Positions 17,078 through 26,138 of a DNA stretch of 64,000 nucleotides are shown here, piece after piece. A model generated the notes under the pieces. That model searched no databases. It was not told where the DNA came from and saw only the letters and a program-made list of their open reading frames with translations. The stretch's first letter is position 1. Every line of letters starts with the position of its first letter. The stretch is from assembly GCF_900103445.1 (NCBI RefSeq), contig NZ_FNHS01000002.1:372001-436000 (forward strand), given 5' to 3'. The stretch is from Methylobacterium phyllostachyos. Lineage in GTDB: Bacteria; Pseudomonadota; Alphaproteobacteria; Rhizobiales; Beijerinckiaceae. Made by a program: the position numbers and the translations under genes.

Positions 17078-19421
17078 GATCGCGTTCCTGGCGGCTCAAC
17101 ACAGTGAGCCCGAGGGGGCGGACGCAACCTATAGCGAAGCCGTACTCAACGGCATCCTCGCCGCCAGCCCGGACTGCGTGAAGGTCCTGTCTGCCGAAGG
17201 ACGTCTGGAGTTCATGAACGCCCGCGGTGTCGAGCTGAACCAGCTCGACACGGCCGATGACGTGATCGGGCTGAACTTCGCGGACCTCTGGCCGGAGCAG
17301 GAGCGCGACAAGATCCGAGCGGCCATCCGCAAGGCAGCCGACGGCGAGATCGCGCGGGCGGAAGGGTTCTGCCCCACGGCCAGGGGCGAGCCACGGTGGT
17401 GGGAGGCGAGCTTCGCGCCATTCCGACCGGTAGCGGCGGGACCGCTCAAGCTGATCGGCATCTCGCGCGACATCACAGAGCGTGTCCGCGCCGAGCAGGC
17501 GTTGCGCGACAGCGGGCATTACCTGGACGCTCTGGTCCGTTCGTCCTCCGAGGTGCGGTTCTCGGTCAGCGCCGACTGGAGCGACCTGCATCACCTCGCG
17601 GGCGGCGGCTTCATCCCGGACACGGCTGCGTCCAACAGCGACTGGCTGAGCACGTACATCCCGCCGGACGATCGGGCGGCCGTGCGCGCGGAGTTCGAGC
17701 GGGCGATCCAGACCCGGTCGACCTATCAGATCGAACACCGGGTCAACCGCGTCGACGGCACAGTCGGCTGGGCGTTGTCACGCGCTGTGCCACTGTTCGG
17801 TGCCGAGGGTGGCATCACTGGCTGGCTCGGCGCCGCCTCAGACATCACGGCGCGCAAGCGCGCCGAGGCGGACTTGCACGAGCTGAACGAGACGCTCGAA
17901 CGACGGGTCGTCCAGCACAGCGCCGACCTGGACCGGGTCTGGCGCAACGCCCAGGACCTGCAGGTCGTTATCGACGCGGACGGCGTGTTCCGCGCTGCCA
18001 GTCCATCCGCCACGCGGCTGCTCGGATGGGCGCCCGAGGAGATGGTCGGCCGCAGCCTGTTCGCGTTCACCGCCCCGGACGGCCATGCCGCCTCACGGGC
18101 GGCGCTGCGCCAGGCCGTGCATGAGCCATTGCCCTCGCATCGCAACCGCTACCGGCACAAGGACGGGAGCCACCGCTGGATCGCCTGGATCACGACGCCC
18201 GAGGACGGCCTGATCTACTGCTACGGGCGTGACGTCACCCTGGAGACCGAGCAGGCGCACGACCTGCTGCAGGCCGAGGATGCCCTGCGGCAGTCGCAGA
18301 AGTTGGAAGCCATCGGCCAGCTCACCGGCGGCGTCGCGCACGACTTCAACAACCTGCTCACCGTGATCAAGTCCTCGACCGACCTGCTCAAGCGGCCTAA
18401 CCTGCCCGAGGAACGCCGCGTCCGCTACGTCGAGGCGATCTCCGACACGGTGGACCGCGCCGCGCGGCTCACCGCCCAACTCCTCGCCTTCGCGAGGCGC
18501 CAGGCGCTCAAACCCGAGGTGTTCGCCGCCTGCGACGGCGTGCGGGCGATCACGGAGATGGTCGGTACGCTGACCGGCGCCCGGATCAGGATCGTGACCG
18601 AGTTGCCCGAGCAGAGCTGCTACATCGACGCCGATCCGAGCCAGTTCGACACGGCGCTGGTCAACATGGCGGTCAACGCCCGCGACGCGATGGCGGGCGA
18701 GGGGGCGATCACGATCCGCGTCTCGCCGGTCGAGGCGATCCCAGCGGTGCGCACCCATCCCGCCGTGACCGGCCCCTACGTGGCCGTCTCGCTCAGCGAC
18801 ACCGGCAGCGGCATACCGCCTGATCGGCTGGACCACATCTTCGAGCCGTTCTTTACGACCAAGGAGGTCGGCAAGGGCACCGGCCTCGGCCTGTCGCAGG
18901 TGTTCGGGTTCACCAAGCAGTCGGGCGGCGAGGTGACGGTCGAGAGCGAGGTCGGTGAGGGCACGACGTTCACGCTGTACCTACCGCGCGTGTCCGGCGC
19001 ATCGCACAAGCCGGTCGATGCGGTGATGCCCGATATCCTGATCGTGGGGCACGACACGCGCGTGCTTGTGGTCGAAGACAACGCGGACGTGGGCAGCTTC
19101 TCGGTGCAGGCGCTGATCGAGCTAGGCTACCTGCCGATCCTCGCCGCCAACGCGGGAGAGGCGCTGGCGGAGCTTGCGAAAGACGCCGACGGCTTCGATG
19201 TCGTATTCACCGACGTGGTGATGCCTGGCATAAACGGCGTCGATCTCGCCAAGAAGATCCGCCGCCTGCATCCCGGCCTGCCGGTGATCCTGACCTCGGG
19301 CTACAGTCACGTGCTGGCGCAGGAGGGGACCCACGGCTTTCCGTTGCTGCATAAGCCGTACTCGGTGGAGCAACTCTCGAAGACGCTGAATGCCGCCGCC
19401 CGAAGCCGGCGCGGAAAATAG
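17070..19421 (+). CDS. PAS hybrid sensor histidine kinase with C-terminal receiver
   Basis: A 783-residue soluble hybrid kinase. It has PAS 1 (about 15-135), PAS 2 (about 150-280), a coiled-coil link, PAS 3 (about 295-410), HisKA with [11 protein letters not shown], an HATPase with DTGSGIPP and [14 protein letters not shown], and a receiver with VVEDN and TDVVMPGI near the C-terminus (about 665-780). The last two thirds are nearly interchangeable with the kinase at 11961-15701, so one likely arose from the other by duplication with a changed N-terminal sensor. The ATG at 17070 lies inside the end of the RHH gene and has no clear Shine-Dalgarno, as expected for coupled translation. No output domain is present. 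Confidence 0.88.
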   Translation: MSEIAFLAAQHSEPEGADATYSEAVLNGILAASPDCVKVLSAEGRLEFMNARGVELNQLDTADDVIGLNFADLWPEQERDKIRAAIRKAADGEIARAEGFCPTARGEPRWWEASFAPFRPVAAGPLKLIGISRDITERVRAEQALRDSGHYLDALVRSSSEVRFSVSADWSDLHHLAGGGFIPDTAASNSDWLSTYIPPDDRAAVRAEFERAIQTRSTYQIEHRVNRVDGTVGWALSRAVPLFGAEGGITGWLGAASDITARKRAEADLHELNETLERRVVQHSADLDRVWRNAQDLQVVIDADGVFRAASPSATRLLGWAPEEMVGRSLFAFTAPDGHAASRAALRQAVHEPLPSHRNRYRHKDGSHRWIAWITTPEDGLIYCYGRDVTLETEQAHDLLQAEDALRQSQKLEAIGQLTGGVAHDFNNLLTVIKSSTDLLKRPNLPEERRVRYVEAISDTVDRAARLTAQLLAFARRQALKPEVFAACDGVRAITEMVGTLTGARIRIVTELPEQSCYIDADPSQFDTALVNMAVNARDAMAGEGAITIRVSPVEAIPAVRTHPAVTGPYVAVSLSDTGSGIPPDRLDHIFEPFFTTKEVGKGTGLGLSQVFGFTKQSGGEVTVESEVGEGTTFTLYLPRVSGASHKPVDAVMPDILIVGHDTRVLVVEDNADVGSFSVQALIELGYLPILAANAGEALAELAKDADGFDVVFTDVVMPGINGVDLAKKIRRLHPGLPVILTSGYSHVLAQEGTHGFPLLHKPYSVEQLSKTLNAAARSRRGK

Positions 19422-19523
19422 ACACAGCCCCAGCCAACCGACTTGGCCCAGGAACAGCCCTTTCCGGCTACACGCCCTCATCAAAAAATCGGTTATCGAC
19501 TTACCGACAGTCCAAATTGACAT

Positions 19524-19559
19524 CCTATGACAGAGTTTTTGCCCCGCAAATATCATAGG
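19524..19559. promoter_or_regulatory. Inverted repeat upstream of the Crp/Fnr gene
   Basis: CCTATGA (19524-19530) and TCATAGG (19553-19559) are perfect inverted arms with a 22-base AT-richer spacer, 30 bases before the start at 19590. A third CTATGA lies at 19573 and a CTATGAC at 21156, upstream of the second Crp/Fnr gene. A candidate operator, perhaps autoregulatory; unproven. Confidence 0.35.
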
Positions 19560-19589
19560 TGGCGGATTGATCTATGATGTTCCGATCCG

Positions 19590-20354
19590 ATGCAAGATGC
19601 GCTGACCCGCAAGCTTGAGAGCTTCGAGGAGCTGACTGACGCCGACCGCGCCGCGCTGCGGGCGCTCGTTCCTCGGTTGCGGCAGGTGCCGGCGCGGACG
19701 GACCTGATCCAGGAAGGTGACAAGCCCGAGAATGTGCATCTCATCCTCGACGGCTACGCTTGCCGCTACAAAGTCCTGCCGGACGGCCAGCGCCAGATCA
19801 TGGCCTTCTTCGTGCCCGGCGACTTCTGCGACCTCAACGTGTTCATCCTCGACCAGATGGACCATGCCATCGGCACGATCTCGCCTTGCAAAACGGTCGA
19901 GATCCCCCGGCACGCCATCGAGGATATCACGGCGCACCACCCGCGGGTGACGCGGGCCCTGATGTGGTGCGCCCTCGTGGACGAGGCTGTGCTGCGCGAG
20001 TGGCTGGTCAACATCGGCGGCCGGCAGGCGGATCAGCGCATCGCGCATCTGTTCTGCGAGCTGCTGCTGCGCTTGGAGGCGGTGGGGCGCGTCACCGACA
20101 ACAGCTTTCCCTTCCCGTTCACACAGACCGACATCGCCGACACGATGGGCCTATCGGACGTGCAGGTCAGCCGCAGCCTGCGAGAGCTGCGTGCGCTCGG
20201 TCTGATTCACCTCAAGCGCCGAGTCCTGACGATCCTGGACGTGGAGCAGCTCAAAGCGTACTGTGGGTTCAATCCCAACTACCTCCACCTCAGGAACGCG
20301 CGTTGGAGTGGCCGCCGGCAGGTGCCGTGGCTGAGCAGCGTCCGAGGGGAGTAG
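19590..20354 (+). CDS. Crp/Fnr family transcriptional regulator
   Basis: A 254-residue regulator. A cyclic-nucleotide-binding-type beta barrel (about 15-115, with LILDGYACRYKVLPDGQRQI and FVPGDFCDL) is followed by a dimer helix and a winged helix-turn-helix (about 165-225: TQTDIADTMGLSDVQVSRSL, then RELRALGLIHL). No N-terminal Cys cluster is present, so it is not an Fnr-type oxygen sensor, and the ligand is unknown. The basic tail (RNARWSGRRQ) is a common feature of such regulators in Rhizobiales. It is followed 2 bases later by a small conserved-looking gene. An inverted repeat lies in its promoter region. Confidence 0.88.
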   Translation: MQDALTRKLESFEELTDADRAALRALVPRLRQVPARTDLIQEGDKPENVHLILDGYACRYKVLPDGQRQIMAFFVPGDFCDLNVFILDQMDHAIGTISPCKTVEIPRHAIEDITAHHPRVTRALMWCALVDEAVLREWLVNIGGRQADQRIAHLFCELLLRLEAVGRVTDNSFPFPFTQTDIADTMGLSDVQVSRSLRELRALGLIHLKRRVLTILDVEQLKAYCGFNPNYLHLRNARWSGRRQVPWLSSVRGE

Positions 20355-20356
20355 CG

Positions 20357-20629
20357 GTGGCGGACCGGGGCAACGTCGAGACCCTGGTCGTGCTGCAGCC
20401 TATCTCCGTAGACACGGCGAGCCCGGATCGGGTCGGCATGCTCGTGATCGCCAACGGGCTGCTCGTGGCTGTGCTGGTGCGCCTTGATGCGCCCGAGCAT
20501 GAGCGACGCGGGGCCTGGTACATGGAGGTCAGGCTCGGGCGGCTCGCGAAGGTACGCCCGCCCGTGTTCGAAACCCTGGAAGACGCTACGCGGTGGGTGC
20601 GAAAGCGGTTCAGAGAGAACGCAAGCTGA
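20357..20629 (+). CDS. Small conserved hypothetical protein
   Basis: A 90-residue protein from a GTG immediately after the Crp/Fnr stop. It has alternating strands (ETLVVLQPISV, GMLVIANGLLVAVLVRLD) and a Trp-containing second half (AWYMEVRLG, TLEDATRWVRKRF). Small proteins of this form occur in Methylobacterium and relatives without assigned function. It has no signal peptide, membrane segment or known motif. The tight spacing suggests an operon with the regulator. Confidence 0.6.
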   Translation: MADRGNVETLVVLQPISVDTASPDRVGMLVIANGLLVAVLVRLDAPEHERRGAWYMEVRLGRLAKVRPPVFETLEDATRWVRKRFRENAS

Positions 20630-21235
20630 GGACTGTAAGCCAAAGTCGTCTTTACGAACTTAATACTCAAAAGAAGACGAGCAAGAACCTACCCAACTCA
20701 GTCGTTGGGAAGTTTTATCTGAGCGCCCAAAAGGGCCCTTATCCATCGGTCCTAGGCTATCGTTCCACGGGTCACACGACTTGGTTGATAGGGACAGACC
20801 CGACTGCTCATAACGGTCCGGCCAAACCAATCATCCCCTGGGCGGGACTCGGCTTTTTCCCGGTAGGGCACGAGAAACGGCTCGGAAAACGGCACCATCC
20901 GACTGCCCGACGTCCTGTCCGAACAGCCTGCATTGCTGCGGTGATCGATCTATCGGCATTCCTCCCTGGACCTGGGTAGGTCACATCCCCCTGACGACAG
21001 GGCCGATCCCCGCCGGCCCCCAAAGGGAGCTGTATCCGAACTTACGGGGCAACCCTCGGCCTTCCTCCCACCGACATGGAAGGCCTGATCGTTCGTCGCC
21101 TCGGGCAACGTCCCTTGAATGGCTCCGGGGACGCGTTGCAGCATACCAAATTATGCTATGACCTGTCAGGTATCGGACATCTTCCGGAACGGGCGTTGGC
21201 TAGAAGACAATCGACCGATTCAACCGGACACGTCC
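20630..21235. other. Intergenic region upstream of the second Crp/Fnr gene
   Basis: About 600 bases, with an AT-richer start. No reading frame resembles a protein family. It contains a CTATGAC site (21156-21162) near the downstream gene. I see no strong terminator hairpin. Confidence 0.5.
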
Positions 21236-22051
21236 ATGAAGGCCGCCCGTTCGTCGTCCCTGCAGGGTAACCTGCTCCTGGAAACCCTCGACGCGAATGA
21301 CGGCGCGTTGATCGCGCGGCACGTCGAGCGGCGCGAGGTCCGGCGCGGAGACGTGCTCTTCCGCCCCGGCGACGACGTCAGCCACGTCACCTTTTCCGCC
21401 GACGGCTGCGTCGTCACGCTGGTGGTGCCGCTGCAGGACGGCAAGTCGGTGGAGACCGCCACGGTCGGGCGCGAGGGCGCCATCGGCGGCGTCGTCAGCC
21501 AGGGCTACCTGCCAGCCTTCGGGCAGGCCGTCGTCTAGGTCGGCGGGCCGGTGCTGCGCATCGAGGCCGAGCGGCTCGACGCCGCCAAGCGCGCATCGGA
21601 CGCGGTCCGCGACCTGTTCGTGCGCTACGGCGACTGCCTGCTGGCGCAGGTGCTGCAATCGGTGGCCTGCAACGCCGCCCATCCCATCGAACGCCGCTGC
21701 TTGCGCTGGCTGCTGACCCTGCAGGACCGGATCGGCACGCCCGACCTGCCGGTGATGCACGAGGTGCTCGCCAACATGCTCGGCGTGCGCCGTGCCTACC
21801 TCACCGAGGTGCTCGGCCGCCTGCGCCGCGACGGCCTGGTCGAGATCGGGCACCGGCGCCTGACGCTTCCGGACCGGGCGAGGGCCGAGGCCGCTTCGTG
21901 CGAGTGCCACGAGGCAGTGCGCCGGCACTTCGCCGAGGTGCTGGGCGCGGTCTACGCCCCCGGCGGCCGCATGGTCGCGGTCGACGCGTCCAAGCCGGAT
22001 GCCCTCCGGCCGCCGGCCGTCGCCGTGACGCTCGGGGAGGCACGGCGATGA
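21236..22051 (+). pseudogene. Crp/Fnr family regulator interrupted by one stop codon
   Basis: The N-terminal part (21236-21538) is a cyclic-nucleotide-binding-type barrel (RRGDVLFRPGDDVSHV, VGREGAIGGV). After a TAG at codon 101 (21536-21538) the same frame continues with VGGPVLRIEAERL and a C-terminal helix-turn-helix (HEVLANMLGVRRAYLTEVL). The frame is otherwise intact over 272 codons, so the lesion looks like a single CAG-to-TAG change, or a base-call error. A restart at GTG 21551 could make the C-terminal part, but that would lack the sensor. The last codons overlap the following kinase (ATGA at 22048), so coupled translation of that kinase could be affected. Confidence 0.75.
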
Positions 22052-24843
22052 CCCTCTTGCCGCCCCGCCCCCTCGGCGTTGACGACGCCCGCCTCGCGGC
22101 GCTCGCCGCGTTCAACATCCTCGACCCCCCGCCCGAGCGCGGCTTCGATGACATCGTCCACCTCGCCCGCCGGCTGTGCGACGTGCCCGCGCTGGTTAGT
22201 TTGGTCGACCGCGACCGGCAGTGGTTCAAGGCGCGAGCCGGCTTCCCGCCGTGCGAGACCGACCTCGACCGCTCGGTCTGCAAGTTCGTGCTCGCCGAGC
22301 ATGGCGTGCTGCAGATCCCGGACCTGACTGCCGACCTTCGCACCCTCGCGAATCCCCTGGTCACCGACGAGCCGCACCTGCGGTTCTACGCCGGGGCGCC
22401 GCTGCGCACGCCCGAGGGCCACGTGCTCGGCAGCCTGTGCGTTATCGACCGCGTCCCGCGGCCCGGCGGGCTGACGCTGGCCCAGGTCGAGGACCTGGAG
22501 GCGCTGGCGCGCCAGGTCATGGACCAACTCGTTCTCAGGCGGGCCATCGCGGAACGCGACACGGCGATAGCCGAGCAGCGCCGGTTCCTCGCCCAGCGGG
22601 CCACGCTGATCGAGACGCAGGGGGCGGTCGCCGCCGCCGAGGGCGACCTCGACGCCGTGCTGTCGACCCTCGTGTCCGGCGCGCTGCGGGCGGTCACCGC
22701 GGCGGACGGGGCTGCCATCGAGCTGCGCGAGGGCGACGACCTCGTCTACCGCAGCGTCGCCGGCACGCTCGCGGGCCATGCCGGCACCCGCCTGCCGGTG
22801 GACGGCAGCCTAGCCGGCACCTGCCTCCGGTCTGGCGAGGCCATCCTCTGCCCCGACATGCTGCTCGATCCGCGGGTGAGGTCGGAGGAGGTCGCGGCGC
22901 TCGGCTTGCGCTTCTGCATCCTGCTCCCGGTGAGCAAGGGACACGAGGTCGCCGGCGTCCTGAAGCTCCAGTCGGCGACGCCGGGCGCCTTCACCGAGCG
23001 TGACCTCTACGCAGCCCTGACCTTCGCCGGATCCGTCTCCGCCGGCCTCGCGCAGACCGGCGAGGCGGAGGCCCGCCGCGTCGCCGCCGAGAGCGAGCGG
23101 CTCCTCGGCCTGGAGCGCGGCCTGCTGCGGACCATCCTGCAGCAGGCCCCGGTGGGCATCTCCATCGCCCACGCGGGTGGCGGCGCGCTCCTCAACGACA
23201 GGATGGTGGAGATGCTCGGCCACGGCGTCGGCGGCGCCGACGACGCGCGCTACGCCGGCTAAGGCGCGGTGCACGCCGACGGCAGCCCCTACGCGGTCAC
23301 GGACTACCCGACGATGCGGGCGCTGCGCCGGGGCGAGATCATCCAGGGCGAGGCGATGCGCTACCACAATGCCCGGGACGGCCAGGTCCGCGAATGGCGC
23401 GCGCACAGCGCCCCGGTCCTGGCGCCCGGCGGAGAGCCCATGGCCGCGGTCTCGGTCTTCATCGACGTCGACGACCACGTCCGAACCCTCGACGCGCTGA
23501 AGCAAAGCGAGGCGCGCTACCGCAGCCTGATCGACCTGTCGCCGGCCATCATCTGGTACGGGCAGCCCGACGGCACCCTGACCTTCGCCAGCCATCAGCT
23601 ATACGACCTCACCGGCCTGACGCCCGAGGAACTCCCGCCCCAGGAATGGCCCCGGGTGACCCATCCCCGCGACCTGCCGGCGGCGCTGGACGCATGGGAG
23701 CGTGCGCGTGAGTGCGGGACGCTCTACGAGGCCGAGTTCCGCATCCGCGCCGCCACCGGCGCCTACCGATGGTTCGCCTCGCGCGCCGCGCCGGTCCGCG
23801 ACGCCGAGGGGACCGTCGTCGGCTGGCTCGGGCACAACACGGACATCGACGCGCGCAAGCTCGCCGAGGCCGAGGCCGCCAAGCTCGCCGCCATCGTCGA
23901 GCAGTCCGCGGACTTCGTCGGCATCGCGGACGCCGAGGGGCGCGTCGAGTACGTGAACGCGGCCAGCCGTGTCCTGGTCGGCCTCTTCGACGAGGACACG
24001 GCCCGGGCGAAGCGGGTCGCCGACTTCTTCAGCCCGGAGGACCTCCCCTTCGTCGAGGCCGAGATCGTCTCCCGGGTCGTTTCCGGCGAGAGCTGGGTCG
24101 GCGACTTCATCTTCCGTGATTTCGCGACCGGCGGGCCGGTGCCGGTCCACTATAACCTGTTCCCCCTGCGGGCACCGCTCGGCGAGTTCGCCGGCTTCGC
24201 CACGGTCAGCCGGGACATCACGGGGCGCAAGCGGGACGAGGCGCGGCAGGAGCTGCTCAACCGCGAGCTCTCCCACCGCATGAAGAACTTGTTCGCGCTG
24301 GTCCAGGCCATCGCCGCCTCGACCTTGCGCTCGGCATCCGACGTGGGAGAAGCCCGTGATGTCCTTGCGGGTCGACTCGTCGCCCTTGGCAAGGCGCACG
24401 ACGTCCTGCTGGGCGGGGCGGCCGAGCATGCGCCGCTGACCGACTTGGTGCGGCAGGGCGTCGGCGTGCAGGAAACCGAGGGCTGCATAGACTATCGGGG
24501 ACCGGACATCGAGATCGGTGGCAAGGCGGCCCTGTCCCTCACGCTGATGCTGCACGAACTCACCACGAACGCGATCAAGTACGGCGCGCTCTCCGCCCCG
24601 GATGGACGCGTCGAGCTTGTGGCGGAACTCTTCGGGTCCGATGGGGCACCCGACCTGCGCATCGCCTGGACGGAGCGTGGGGGCCCCCCGGTCAGCCCCC
24701 CTGCCCGGAAGGGGTTCGGATCACGGCTGATCGAGCGTGGGATCACCGCCCAGGTCGGGGGCGCGCTGACCATGGACTTCGCCCCGGAGGGCCTGCGCTG
24801 CGTCGTCGAGGCGCCGTTGGCGGGCTTCCAGGCCGGGGACTGA
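22048..24843 (+). pseudogene. GAF/PAS HWE histidine kinase interrupted by one stop codon
   Basis: An otherwise intact 931-codon frame. GAF (about 15-165: DRQWFKARAGFPPCETDLDR, RFYAGAPLRTPEGHVLGSLC), GAF (about 185-345), PAS (about 365-470), PAS (about 480-605), PAS (about 610-725), then an HWE kinase core (ELSHRMKNLFALVQAIA, LMLHELTTNAIKYGAL, TERGGP, GFGSRLIERGI). Codon 405 is TAA (23260-23262) inside the first PAS, where Tyr is expected. The downstream half (from GTG 23269, 524 codons) keeps two PAS domains and the full kinase, and might be made as a shorter active protein. The ATG at 22048 overlaps the stop of the Crp-like gene. Confidence 0.75.
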
Positions 24844-24886
24844 CCGCGGAAGCAACGAACGGCGCGGGCACCCGTTTGCCGAAGAC

Positions 24887-25630
24887 ATGAGCGAACACGC
24901 GAACGAGAGGACGGCCCTGGTCGTCGAGGACGAGATCCTTCTGGGGATGGAGGTCGGCGACCTCCTCGCCGACGAGGGCTACGCCGTCGTTGAGGCCGCC
25001 TCGGCCTCCGAGGCCCTGCTCAGGATCGACGACCGGATCTCCCTCGTGGTCACGGACATCCACATGCCCGGGGCGATGGACGGCCTCGGCCTGGCGCGCG
25101 AGGTGGCCCGCACCCGGCCGGGGGTCGCGGTGGTCATCGTGTCGGCGCACAAGACGCCGGGGCCGGGCGACCTCCCCGAGGATGCCGCCTTCGTCGGGCG
25201 CCCTTTCCTCCATAGCCGCATACGCGCGGCCATCCGCGCGGCGGTCAATGCGAAGGCGTCACGGCGACAATTAGGTCGCGCGTCCGCGAGACCTAATTGT
25301 CGCCACGCTTCCTCTGCCCTGCGACCACAATCGACTGTCCTACTCCCCGTCACGACAAGAGGGGACCCAAGATGTCAGAGCCGACGATTCTGTTTTCGAA
25401 GCCCATCGCCACCGTCAGCCTGCCCGGCTTCCCGGACGTCCTGGCGGACGTGGCGGCCGCTCGCCGCGCCGTGGAGGCCGCACGGCTTCCGGTGGCTCGG
25501 TCGTGCCCGGCCTGGGTCGAGGCGAGCAACCGCCTCCTGCTCGCGCAGGCCACCCGCACGGTCGCCGCCGCCGAGGCCGCCCGCATCGCCCTCGTCCTCG
25601 CGGCGGCTGGCGAGAGCCTCAATGCCGTGA
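24887..25630 (+). CDS. Single-domain response regulator with read-through tail
   Basis: Residues about 8-120 are a receiver domain: acidic pair in VVEDE, phosphoacceptor Asp in TDIHMPGAMDG and a switch Ser/Ala in VSAHK. The usual C-terminal Lys-Pro is replaced by GRPF. The family normally ends near residue 125. Here the frame stays open across a 15-bp inverted repeat (25263-25304) and on through 25630, antisense-like in composition and overlapping the gene at 25372 in another frame. The Ser/Arg/Pro-rich tail is almost certainly not a domain. The true stop was probably lost. The gene follows the broken HWE kinase by 43 bases and would be its receiver. Confidence 0.6.
   Translation: MSEHANERTALVVEDEILLGMEVGDLLADEGYAVVEAASASEALLRIDDRISLVVTDIHMPGAMDGLGLAREVARTRPGVAVVIVSAHKTPGPGDLPEDAAFVGRPFLHSRIRAAIRAAVNAKASRRQLGRASARPNCRHASSALRPQSTVLLPVTTRGDPRCQSRRFCFRSPSPPSACPASRTSWRTWRPLAAPWRPHGFRWLGRARPGSRRATASCSRRPPARSPPPRPPASPSSSRRLARASMP
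25263..25304. repeat. 15-bp perfect inverted repeat
   Basis: GGCGACAATTAGGTC (25263-25277) is exactly complementary to GACCTAATTGTCGCC (25290-25304) across a 12-base loop rich in CG. It lies where the receiver gene should end. No T tract follows on either strand, so it may be a rho-assisted or bidirectional hairpin, or the fused ends of an excised element. Confidence 0.7.
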
Positions 25631-25653
25631 CGGCGTTCGCCGTCGCCGCCTGA
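25372..25653 (+). CDS. Small Ala-rich hypothetical protein
   Basis: A 93-residue protein from an ATG with GAGGGG about 9 bases upstream. It is helical, Ala-rich and amphipathic (DVLADVAAARRAVEAARLPV, RTVAAAEAARIALVLAAAGE), with a start (PTILFSKPIATVSLPGFPDV) that looks like a short structured lead. No family recognised. It is the first of three small genes in the same direction with good ribosome-binding sites. Confidence 0.5.
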   Translation: MSEPTILFSKPIATVSLPGFPDVLADVAAARRAVEAARLPVARSCPAWVEASNRLLLAQATRTVAAAEAARIALVLAAAGESLNAVTAFAVAA

Positions 25654-25682
25654 TCCCGACGCGTCACCCGGAGGAAAGGGCT

Positions 25683-25913
25683 ATGACCCAACTCATCGAG
25701 CTGTGCGTGCGCGTGAAGGAGTATGCGAACGGTAACCCGTACATCCTGCTGGAGCAGCAGGGCGTCCCGGGCGCCGCCGCCGCCGACACGATGAAGCCGT
25801 TCGCGTTCGATCTGAAGCCCGGCATTCCCACGGCCGAGGTCGAGGCGCTGGTGGCCGAGATGAAGCGCGTGATCACCCACGTGCATTTCGAGGCCGCGCC
25901 GGTCGAGCCGTAG
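25683..25913 (+). CDS. Small hypothetical protein
   Basis: A 76-residue acidic-to-neutral protein. The ATG at 25683 has a strong GGAGGAAAGG ahead of it. The sequence alternates strand and helix (VRVKEYANGNPYILLEQQG, AEVEALVAEMKRVITHVHFE). No known motif, signal or membrane segment. It follows the previous small gene by 29 bases, probably in one transcript. Confidence 0.55.
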   Translation: MTQLIELCVRVKEYANGNPYILLEQQGVPGAAAADTMKPFAFDLKPGIPTAEVEALVAEMKRVITHVHFEAAPVEP

Positions 25914-25940
25914 CGGGGAGCTTGCGCATCCGCGACGCGT

Positions 25941-25978
25941 TTCCCTCCCGGGCGGCATACAGGCCACTTGGGAGGGAA
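25941..25978 (+). promoter_or_regulatory. Hairpin sequestering a Shine-Dalgarno sequence
   Basis: TTCCCTCCC (25941-25949) pairs perfectly with GGGAGGGAA (25970-25978) over a 20-base loop. The right arm is itself the Shine-Dalgarno of the ATG at 25983, so folding would hide the ribosome-binding site. It could also serve as a terminator for the gene ending at 25913, though no T tract follows. Confidence 0.4.
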
Positions 25979-25982
25979 GACC

Positions 25983-26123
25983 ATGACGAGCGACACCCCG
26001 ACCCCCGGCGACGATCCGCTGCCGCCGATGGGCGACCCGCCGCCCGGACCGCAGACGCCCGAGGGCGATCCGCAGACCGAGCCGCCGGCACCCCAGCCGC
26101 CGGGTCCCATCGACGGCCGCTGA
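25983..26123 (+). CDS. Very small Pro-rich protein
   Basis: A 46-residue protein, about a third Pro, with Asp, Glu, Gly and Thr, and no hydrophobic stretch. It is likely disordered. GGGAGGGA lies 5 bases before the ATG, which is the main reason to believe the frame. It ends 15 bases before the end of a convergent gene. No family can be named. Confidence 0.45.
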   Translation: MTSDTPTPGDDPLPPMGDPPPGPQTPEGDPQTEPPAPQPPGPIDGR

Positions 26124-26138
26124 CCGATCCCGCCGCGC

